NCBI RefSeq assembly: GCF_030758975.1
Contig: NZ_CP132359.1
Span: 3,137,366 to 3,201,365, forward strand
Direction of reading: 5' to 3'
DNA length: 64,000 nucleotides
Source of the DNA: Bosea beijingensis
GTDB taxonomy: Bacteria > Pseudomonadota > Alphaproteobacteria > Rhizobiales > Beijerinckiaceae
A program made the translations under genes and the position numbers. The notes under the pieces are model-generated. The model saw only the letters and a list, made by a program, of their open reading frames with translations, ran no database searches and had not been told where the DNA came from. Shown here one piece after another: positions 23,101-31,500 of the stretch (the first letter of the stretch is position 1; each line of letters starts with the position of its first letter).

Positions 23101-26100
23101 ATGAGCCTCTTCGAACTTTTCGTCCGCCGGCCCGTCCTCTCGACGGTGCTGAGCCTGCTTGTGATCCTGATCGGCATCGTCTCCTACGGCCGCCTGACGA
23201 TCCGCGAATATCCCAATATCGACGAGCCGATCGTCTCGGTCCGCACCGATTATCGCGGCGCCTCGGCCGAGATCATCGAGACGCAGGTCACGCAGATCCT
23301 GGAGAACTCGATCGCCGGCATCGAGGGCATCGAGATCCTGTCCTCGACCAGCCGCCAGGAGCGCAGCTTCATCCAGGTGCGCTTCCGCCCGGACGTGGAC
23401 CCCGATGTCGCGGCTTCCGACGTGCGCGACCGCGTCAGCCGCGTGCGCAGCCGCATGCCGGACGAGATCGACGAGCCGGTCATCGCCAAGGTCGAGGCAG
23501 ACTCGCAGCCGATTCTCTATCTCTCGCTGACCAGCTCGCGGCACGGGCCGCTCGAACTGACCGATTTCGCCGACCGCTTCATCTCGGACCGCGTCCAGAA
23601 CGTCACCGGCGTGGCGGAAGTCCGCATCCTCGGCCAGCGCCAGTACGCGATGCGGATCTGGCTCGATCGGGCTCGCATGTCGGCCTACAGCGTCAGCGTC
23701 CAGGAGGTCGAGGCCGCGGTCCGGGCGCAGAACATCGAGATTCCGTCGGGCCGCATCGAGAGCAACGACCGCGAATTCACGGTGCTATCGCAGACCAGCA
23801 TGACCACGCCGGCGGAATTCCGCGAGATCGTCGTCAAGGACGCCAACGGCTTCCCGGTCAAGGTCAAGGACATCGCCAAGGTCGAGCTCGCTGCGCGCGA
23901 GGAGCGCAACGCCGCCTGGTTCAAGGGCACGCCTTCGGTCACGATCGGCATCGTCAAGCAGGCGACGGCGAACCCGCTCGACGTCTCCGCCGGCATCGAG
24001 GAGGCGTTGCCAGGCATCATCGAGGACCTGCCGGAAGGCATGTCGATCGCCAAATCCTATGACAGCTCGGTCTTCATCGACCGTTCGATCAAGGCGGTCT
24101 ACCAGACGATCATCGAGGCGATCGTACTGGTCGTGCTGATCATCTTCATCTTCCTGCGCTCGGTCCGCGCGACCCTGATCCCACTGGTGACGATCCCGGT
24201 CTCGCTGATCGGCTCGTTTGCGCTGATGTACGCATTCGGCTTCACCGTGAACACGCTGACGCTGCTCTCGATGGTGCTTGCCATCGGCCTCGTCGTCGAC
24301 GACGCCATCGTCGTGCTGGAGAATGTCCACCGCCATATCGAGGACGGCATGCAGCCGACCCCGGCGGCGATCCGCGGCATCAACGAGATCGCCTTCGCCG
24401 TTGTGGCGATGACCCTGACGCTGGTCGCGGTCTATGCGCCGATGGCCTTCTCGACCGGCCGTACCGGCAAGCTCTTCATCGAGTTCGCGCTGACCCTGGC
24501 CGGCGCCGTGCTGGTCTCCGGCTTCGTCGCGCTGACGCTGACGCCGATGATGTGCGCCAAGCTGCTGCGCCATCACGAGAAGCATAACTGGCTCTACAAT
24601 GTGCTGGAGCGCGGTTTCGAGGGGCTGTCGCGCGGCTACAAGGCGTCGCTGCGCGCTGCGCTCACGGTGCGCCCGCTCGTTGTCCTGCTCGCGCTCGGCG
24701 TTGCCGGCAGCGGCTATTTCTTCTTCACGAATCTGCGCGCCGAGCTGGCGCCTGTCGAGGACCGCGGCACGATCAATGCGATCGGCGTGTCGCCGGAAGG
24801 CGCGACCTTGTCCTTCACAGCCGATTATGCCCGGCAGGTCGAAAATTATTTCAAGAACATCCAGGAGGTCGACACCTATCTCGTCATCGTCGGCTTCCCC
24901 GACGTGACGCGCGCGATCGGCTTCGCCCGCCTCAAGCCCTGGGAAGAGCGCCAGCGCAAGCAGCAGGATCTCGTCGCCGAGATCAACAAGGGGCTATCGC
25001 AGATCCCCGGCATCCGTCTGTTCGCGACCAACCCGGCTTCGCTCGGCCAGGGCCAGGCGAACAGCAAGCCGGTCGAGTTCGTGCTGCGCTCGTCCGAGCC
25101 GTATACGCAGATCAAGTCCTATGTCGATCAGCTCATCGCCGAGGTTTCGAACTCGCCTGTCCTGACCAATGTCGAGACCAACCTCATCCTCGACAAGCCG
25201 CAGATCAAGGTCTCGATCGACCGGCAGCGCGCCGCCGATCTCGGCGTCAATGTCGACATCATCGGCCGGACCATGGAGACGCTGCTCGGCGGCCGGCAGG
25301 TCACCCGCTTCAACATGAACAGCAAGCAGTACGACGTCGTGCTGCAGGTCGAGGGCGCCGAGCGCAACACGCCGCAGGCGTTGCAATCGATCTACCTGAT
25401 GGGCCGCGGCGGCGCCGTGGTGCAGCTCTCCAGCCTGGTCAAGGTCGAGGAGACGGTCGCGCCGAAGGAGCTCGTGCGCTTCAACCAGCTCCGCTCGGCG
25501 ACGGTCACCGCGATTCCCGCGCCCGGCTATTCGCTCGGCGATGCGCTCAAGGTCATGGAGGACGGCGCGGCGCGTGTCCTGCCGAATTCAGTGCAGGTCG
25601 ATTATTCCGGCCAGAGCCGCGAGTTCAAGCAGTCGGGCGCCAGCATATTCATCGTCTTCCTGCTGGCGCTGGGCTTCATCTACCTGGTGCTGGCGGCGCA
25701 GTTCGAAAGCTTCGTCGATCCCGTGGTGATCATGGTCTCGGTGCCGCTTTCGCTGACCGGCGCGCTCGCGGCGCTCTACTACACCGGCGGGACGATGAAC
25801 GTGTACAGCCAGATCGGCCTGATCACGCTGGTCGGCCTGATCACCAAGCACGGCATCCTGATCCTGGAGTTCACCAACCAGCTCCGCGAGGAGGGCCGCG
25901 AGATGATCGACGCCCTCGTCGAGGCGGCGGAGCTGCGCCTGCGCCCGATCCTGATGACGACGGGCGCGATGGTGCTCGGCGCCGTGCCGCTCGCCATCGC
26001 CAAGGGCGCCGGCGCGGAAAGCCGCTCGCAGATCGGCTGGGTCATCGTCGGCGGCATGACCTTCGGCACGCTGCTGACGCTCTATGTGGTGCCTGTCGCC

Positions 26101-26196
26101 TACAGCTACCTCGCCCGCAAGATCCACGGCTCGCGCCATGCTCCGCATGAGGAAGGGCACGGCGCGCATGGGGCACATCCGGCCCCGGCGGAGTAA
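23101..26196 (+). CDS. RND efflux pump permease, HAE1 family
   Basis: A 1031-residue proton-driven inner-membrane pump (AcrB/MexB-like, closest in style to MdtBC/AcrD-type single pumps). It starts MSLFELFVRRPVLSTVLSLL and has 12 predicted helices and two large periplasmic loops. The proton-relay aspartates are in GLVVDDAIVVLENVHRHIED of TM4. The second half repeats the fold (GLITKHGILILEFTNQLREE in TM10). It ends in a His-rich tail (GSRHAPHEEGHGAHGAHPAP) that might bind metal but is probably only flexible. Substrate is unknown. Confidence 0.93.
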   Translation: MSLFELFVRRPVLSTVLSLLVILIGIVSYGRLTIREYPNIDEPIVSVRTDYRGASAEIIETQVTQILENSIAGIEGIEILSSTSRQERSFIQVRFRPDVDPDVAASDVRDRVSRVRSRMPDEIDEPVIAKVEADSQPILYLSLTSSRHGPLELTDFADRFISDRVQNVTGVAEVRILGQRQYAMRIWLDRARMSAYSVSVQEVEAAVRAQNIEIPSGRIESNDREFTVLSQTSMTTPAEFREIVVKDANGFPVKVKDIAKVELAAREERNAAWFKGTPSVTIGIVKQATANPLDVSAGIEEALPGIIEDLPEGMSIAKSYDSSVFIDRSIKAVYQTIIEAIVLVVLIIFIFLRSVRATLIPLVTIPVSLIGSFALMYAFGFTVNTLTLLSMVLAIGLVVDDAIVVLENVHRHIEDGMQPTPAAIRGINEIAFAVVAMTLTLVAVYAPMAFSTGRTGKLFIEFALTLAGAVLVSGFVALTLTPMMCAKLLRHHEKHNWLYNVLERGFEGLSRGYKASLRAALTVRPLVVLLALGVAGSGYFFFTNLRAELAPVEDRGTINAIGVSPEGATLSFTADYARQVENYFKNIQEVDTYLVIVGFPDVTRAIGFARLKPWEERQRKQQDLVAEINKGLSQIPGIRLFATNPASLGQGQANSKPVEFVLRSSEPYTQIKSYVDQLIAEVSNSPVLTNVETNLILDKPQIKVSIDRQRAADLGVNVDIIGRTMETLLGGRQVTRFNMNSKQYDVVLQVEGAERNTPQALQSIYLMGRGGAVVQLSSLVKVEETVAPKELVRFNQLRSATVTAIPAPGYSLGDALKVMEDGAARVLPNSVQVDYSGQSREFKQSGASIFIVFLLALGFIYLVLAAQFESFVDPVVIMVSVPLSLTGALAALYYTGGTMNVYSQIGLITLVGLITKHGILILEFTNQLREEGREMIDALVEAAELRLRPILMTTGAMVLGAVPLAIAKGAGAESRSQIGWVIVGGMTFGTLLTLYVVPVAYSYLARKIHGSRHAPHEEGHGAHGAHPAPAE

Positions 26197-26200
26197 ACGG

Positions 26201-26294
26201 CTCTCGTTGTCATCCCGTGCGCGCTGCAGCGTGCAACGCTGCGGCGCAGACACGGGACCATGTAACGAGAGGGCGCCTTCTCCTGCGGGATGAC
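26201..26294. repeat. Nested inverted repeats between convergent RND pump and pbpC
   Basis: Three nested arm pairs are visible: GTCATCCCG (26209-26217) with CGGGATGAC (26286-26294); CTCTCGTT (26201-26208) with AACGAGAG (26264-26271); and CCCGTG (26214-26219) with CACGGG (26251-26256). They cannot all pair at once. The element begins just after the pump stop and probably serves both 3' ends. Confidence 0.6.
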
Positions 26295-26311
26295 GCGGTG
26301 GGAAGCGAGCG

Positions 26312-28405
26312 CTACTGCAGCCTCACCGAGACGCTCTCGCTCGCGCCGGTCGCATCGATCACCGATATCCGCATGAAACCCTTGCCGGGCGGCTGCCATT
26401 GCGTCTCGCGGCGGCGCTGCGGCTCGGTGACCGGCGTGCCGTCGACCAGCCAGGTATAGGGTGGGGAGCCGCCGGCGGCCTTGAGGTTGAGCCGGCTGTT
26501 GCCGTCGAGCGCGGCGGCGGAGAGGTCGATGCGGGCGCCGTCCGGCGGGAAGGCGAGCTTCAGCGCAGGCGTCGTCATCGCCGTCACGGTCTTGGGCACG
26601 TCCTGCCGGAGATGCCGCAGTGGTGGCGGCAGATGGCCTGTGCTGGCGACGATCGCGTCGGCCGGCTGCGGGAAGGGGCGCGGGTCGATGCCGAGCCGGG
26701 CGAAGGCGTCGAACAGGATCGGCGCGGCGACCGTGCGCCCGACCAATCCGGGCACTGCGCCGTTATCGGCGCGACCAACCCAGATGCCGATCGTATGCTT
26801 GCGATCGAAGCCGACGGCCCAGGCGTCGCGATAGCCGTATGAAGTGCCGGTCTTGTAGGCGATGCGCCCGGGCACCGCGTTGAGCGGCGGCGGCGCCCCG
26901 AGCAGGGTGTCGGCGATATACCAGGCTGCGACGGGATCGACGAGGCGGGGCGCCGGGCCGGTTTGTGTCGTCTGCGTCCGGAAGCGCAGTGGCAGCATCT
27001 CACCGCCGCGAGCCAACCCGACATAGGCGCGGGTCAGATCCTGCAAGGTGATGCCGAGTCCGCCGAGACCCACTGCAAGGCCGGGCGCGCCGCTGTCCCT
27101 GGGCATGGCGATGGCGACGCCGGCATCGCGCAGGCGCGAGAGGAAGCGTTGCGGGCCGAGCGCCGAGAGCAGTTCGACGGCGGGCACATTGAGCGAGAGC
27201 TGAAGCGCTTTCCGCGCACTGACCATGCCCTGGAAGGTCATGTCGAAATTCTCGGGGATATAGATGCCGTAGCGCGCCGGCCGGTCCTCCAGCATCGTCT
27301 CGGGATGGGCGATGCCGTTGTCGAAGGCGAGCGCATAGATGAAGGGCTTCAGCGCCGAACCCGGCGAGCGCAGCGCCCGTGTCAGGTCGAGCGCACCGGC
27401 CCGCTCCGTCGCGAAATAATCGACACCACCGACCGAGGCGCGGATCTCGCCGGTCTCGTTGTCGACGGCGAGGATCGCGATCGAGACCTGGGGGCTGAGG
27501 CCGAGGCTGCGCTCGCGGGCGAGCCCTTCGAGCGCGGCCTGCAGGCGTGCATCGAGCGACAGCTTCTGCACACGCTCGGCCGGTGCCTCGGCAACAGCCT
27601 GTTCGGCGATATGGGGGCTGAGATTCGGGAAGGGGCGGCGCGCGGTCGGGATCGGTTCGCTGTGGGCGGCGGCGACCTCGTCACGGGTGGCGAGGCCGGC
27701 CTGCTCGACCCGTTCCAGCACGCGTTCGCGCGCCTTGCGGGCGGCTTCGACGAAGCGATCCGGTCGACGTGTCTCGGGCGATTGCGGCAGGGCGACGAGG
27801 AGCGCTGCCTCGGCGGTCGAGAGCCGCTTCGGCTCCTTGCCGAAATAGGCGAAGCTCGCCGCGCGCACGCCTTCGAGATTGCCGCCGAAGGGCGCGAGCG
27901 TGAGGTAGAGGTCGAGAATGCGGGCTTTGTCGAAGCGGCGTTCGAGCTCGACGGCGCGCACGGCCTGGCGGAGCTTGGCGCCTAGCGTGCGCTCCTCGCG
28001 CGGTTCGAGCAGGCGTGCGACCTGCATGGTCAGGGTCGAGCCGCCGGAGACGACGCGGCCGTTCCCGAGCATCTGGCCGGCAGCGCGCAGTATGCCCAGC
28101 GGATCGATGCCGCGATGACTATCGAAACGCTTGTCCTCGAAGGCCTTGAGCATGGCGAGATAGCGCGGGTCGACATCCTCTGATGTGAGGGGGAGCTTCC
28201 AGCGCCCGTCTGCGGTCAGGAAGGGTCGCAGCAGTTTCCCCTCGCGATCGAGCACCACCGTCGAGCGATCGGTCGCGGCCGCGAGGTCGAGCGGGGGGAG
28301 GGAGCGGGCGAAGAGGGCGAGGGCGGTTGTCGCCGCGATTGCCGAGACGGTCAGGACGCCGGCTGCGATCTTCAGTTTGCGAAAGCGGCCGGTGTGGGCC
28401 GTCAT
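26312..28405 (-). CDS. pbpC: Penicillin-binding protein 1C
   Basis: A bifunctional peptidoglycan synthase of 697 residues. One N-terminal membrane helix (~10-33) is followed by the GT51 glycosyltransferase (KAFEDKRFDSHRGIDPLG with the catalytic Glu; VSGGSTLTMQVARLLEPREE). The transpeptidase has SPGSALKPF (SxxK), SLNVP (SxN) and KTGTSYGYRDAW (KTG), so both activities look intact. A C-terminal BiPBP_C domain ends at SVSVRLQ. The frame is open to ATG 28501, one base after the macroglobulin stop, but the extra 32 residues are the translation of a palindromic repeat, so ATG 28405 is used here. It forms the usual pair with the alpha-2-macroglobulin. Confidence 0.9.
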   Translation of the reverse strand: MTAHTGRFRKLKIAAGVLTVSAIAATTALALFARSLPPLDLAAATDRSTVVLDREGKLLRPFLTADGRWKLPLTSEDVDPRYLAMLKAFEDKRFDSHRGIDPLGILRAAGQMLGNGRVVSGGSTLTMQVARLLEPREERTLGAKLRQAVRAVELERRFDKARILDLYLTLAPFGGNLEGVRAASFAYFGKEPKRLSTAEAALLVALPQSPETRRPDRFVEAARKARERVLERVEQAGLATRDEVAAAHSEPIPTARRPFPNLSPHIAEQAVAEAPAERVQKLSLDARLQAALEGLARERSLGLSPQVSIAILAVDNETGEIRASVGGVDYFATERAGALDLTRALRSPGSALKPFIYALAFDNGIAHPETMLEDRPARYGIYIPENFDMTFQGMVSARKALQLSLNVPAVELLSALGPQRFLSRLRDAGVAIAMPRDSGAPGLAVGLGGLGITLQDLTRAYVGLARGGEMLPLRFRTQTTQTGPAPRLVDPVAAWYIADTLLGAPPPLNAVPGRIAYKTGTSYGYRDAWAVGFDRKHTIGIWVGRADNGAVPGLVGRTVAAPILFDAFARLGIDPRPFPQPADAIVASTGHLPPPLRHLRQDVPKTVTAMTTPALKLAFPPDGARIDLSAAALDGNSRLNLKAAGGSPPYTWLVDGTPVTEPQRRRETQWQPPGKGFMRISVIDATGASESVSVRLQ

Positions 28406-28478
28406 GCTCGGGCTTGCCCCGAGCATCTCCTGATCTAGATTCTCGGACCTGCGCTGCGCTTCGCCCGAGAATGACGGC
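28398..28478. repeat. Palindromic intergenic repeat, family 1 (copy B)
   Basis: About 81 bases, the reverse-orientation relative of 19685-19762. Stems are ATGCTCGGG with CCCGAGCAT and ATTCTCGG with CCCGAGAAT. Compared with copy A, CCCGGG stems have become CTCGGG/CCCGAG, so both strands of each stem changed together. It overlaps the 5' end of pbpC and the gap after the macroglobulin gene. Confidence 0.8.
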
Positions 28479-28502
28479 CCTGTTTGCCCGCTCTCGTTCA
28501 TC

Positions 28503-31500
28503 TCACCGCGCCGAGGTGATCTCCACCGCGCCGAAGCCCGTGCGGCCGAAGCGATCCGGCCGGTACATGTCCTCGATCACGGCGGCAGGCGAGACATAGC
28601 GGCCGGGCGAGACGGCCCGCGCCATATAGGCGACGGTGTAGGAGAGCTTGTCGTTGCGCGAGCCCGAGCGCTCGAAGGCGGCGACGAAGCGGTCGTCGCG
28701 CGATTCCGTATGCACCGGGTAGACCTCCTGCTTCAGCCAGTCGAGCCCCGCGACCGAGGCACCTTCGGTCAGGTTGGCATTCTCGATCTCCAGCCCGGCC
28801 GGAACGGGGTCGACCAGCAGCAGGCGGCCGTAGCGCGGCGCGGCCTCCGTGACGGTCAGCGCTACGACATAGCGCTCGTTCTGGCGCAGGCGGGCCGGAT
28901 CGGCCTTCTCGCCCTTCATCGTGTAGATGACGCGTTCCAGCCCGAAGCCCTGGTTCAGCGCAGGCTCCGGTGCGGTCGGGATGCCGGCGACGGTAATGAC
29001 CGCCTGGGCATTGCCGGCGCCGGGATTGACGATGGTCAGGGACTTCGCCTCCAGCGCCTCGGCCGAGAGCGTGCGGTAGAGCGCGCCCTTGCGGGCCGTG
29101 CCGTCGACGGTCAGCGCCATGCCCTCGGCATCCTTGGCCATGGCCTGCGCCGCCAGCACCATCCACATCTGCTCCTGCGTCGAGGTATAGCTGTAGCGGG
29201 CGCTGTTGCGGGTTGCGTCGACGATCGAGACGGCGCGCGAGATATCGGCGCGCTCGCCATTACCTTCGGCGATCAGGGCGAGCACACCGGCGCTGTCGCG
29301 CAGGCGGGAGCCGTAATCGGGACGAGAGAAGCCGTCATCGCTCGCCTGCTGGAGCAGGCCGAGCGCGCTGCCGAAGGCGGCACGGCCGCGGCCGCGATCG
29401 CCCAGCGCCGAGAGCGCGGCGCCGATCTGGGCGCGGGCGAGCGGCGTCGCGAAATCGCCGAGCTTGTTGTCGGCGAGATAGCGCAGGTCGCCCATAACCG
29501 GCCGGCCGTTGCGGGCGAGCACATAGAGCGCATAGGCAATGCCGGCCGCTTCCTCCTTGTTGATCTCGCTGGTGTTGACGACCTGATTGCGCAGGCGGTC
29601 GAGCGCGAGATTGAAGGCGATCTGCGGCACGGCGAACTGTTTCTCGCGAGCCCGCGTCAGGAAATCCGTGACGAAGGCGTCGAGCCAGAGATCGTCGCCG
29701 CCGACACCCCAGAGGCCGAAGGAGCCGTTGCCGCCCTGGCGGGCGAGCACGCGCTCGATCGCGTTGACGACACGCTCGTCGGCCTTGTCGTCGAGCGCGA
29801 GCTGTTCCAGCGAGGCGAGCTGGTTGACCGCCAACAGCGGCAGGGCGCGCGAGACGGTCTGCTCGGTGCAGCCATAGGGGTAGCGATCGAGCGCCTTGAG
29901 CAGGGCGGGCACGTCGAGCGAGCCGAAGGGCGAGACCGTCACCGAGACCTGCCCGGAGTTCGGCACAAGATCTGCCAACAGGTCCGACGAAACGGTGATC
30001 GCCCCGCCATTGCCGGGGATGGCGCGGACGATGCGGCGCGCGATTGTCGCGGCCGAGGGCTGCACGCGCACGGCGAGGTTCTGCACCGTGCCGATGCCGT
30101 TGGGACCGGAGACGCGCACGTCGAACTCGGCGCGGCCGAGGCCGGCGGCGGTAACGGGGATCGTCATCTGCGTCTTGGCGCCGGCACCCATCTGCATGGT
30201 GCGGCGGGTGGCGTCGGCGGCGACCAGAACCGGGCCCTTCACGTCGAGATCGACGGTATAGGCGCCGGCGGGACCCTCGACATTGTCGACCTGGAGATGG
30301 AAGCGCGACTGGTCGCCGATGGAGAGGAAGCGCGGCAGCGTCGCCTGGGCGACGATCTGGTCGCGCACGATCACGTCGGCGCTGGCCTGGCCGGTGCGGC
30401 CGGAAGACCAGGCGACGCCCATGACGCGGACCGAGCCGTTGAAGGCCGGCAGGTCGAAATCGATCTTCGCTGTGCCGTCGGCCCCGACCTTGACCACGCC
30501 GGAATAGCGGGCGAGCGGTTCCTGCGTCGGCTTCTCGCCGTCCATCTTGGGCGCAGCGTCGCCACCGGTGCGGATCGCGCCGCGGGTGCCCTGCATGCCG
30601 TCGATCAGATAGCCGTAGAGATCGCGCAGGTCATGGCCGAGCTGGCGCTGGCCGAAGAAGAACTGGCTCGGGTCCGGGCTCTCGTAGCGGGTGAGGTTGA
30701 GGATGCCGATATCCACGGCGGCCAGCGTGACATAGGCCTCCTCGCCGGCCTTCATGCCGGTGACCTTGACCGGGAGCGAGAGCGTGGTGAGCGGGCGGAC
30801 CAGTTTGGGTGCGCCGAGATCGAGCGCCAACGTGCGCGTCTCCTTGCCGATCTGGAACCAGGAGAGGCCGATGGCGCGGCCGGGCAGGCGCTTGGCGGCG
30901 GCGTCCATCGGGCGATGGGCGAGCACGACGAGATAGGCGCTGGCGCCCCATTCCGCCTTCACCGGAATGCTGGCCGAGGTGCCGCCCTCCGTGATGTCGA
31001 CAGTGCGGATATCCGCGACCTTGTCGGTGATGACGGCGAGCGTCGCCTTGCCGGCGAAGCGCGGCGACAAGCGGATCTGCAGACTCTCGCCATCGGCATA
31101 GGACGCCTTGTCCAGCGCGACATCGAGCACATCCGGCGTGTCGGCCGTCTTGTCGCTTTCGTAGCCGACGCTGAAGGAGACCGAGGTTTCGGCCGCCTCA
31201 ACGCCGTCCGAGGTCACGTCGAGCCGGTAATTGCCCCATTCGACGGGGGCGGCGATCTTGGCGCCGGCCGCTTCCGCCACCGCGACCTCGCCATCGGCGA
31301 CGCGGCGGGTGGTCTTGACGCCCTCATAGTTCCAGCGGCCGTCCTGGAAGAACCACTGGTAGTTGCGGCGTACCTTGGACAAAACCCATTTGACGCCCGG
31401 CCGGGCGAGGCGTTTGCCGTCGCCGGTCGCCATTATGACCTCGAATGTCGCGGTCTGGCCGTTGCCGAGATCGCCGTCGCGGAACAGCTTCTTCACGCCG

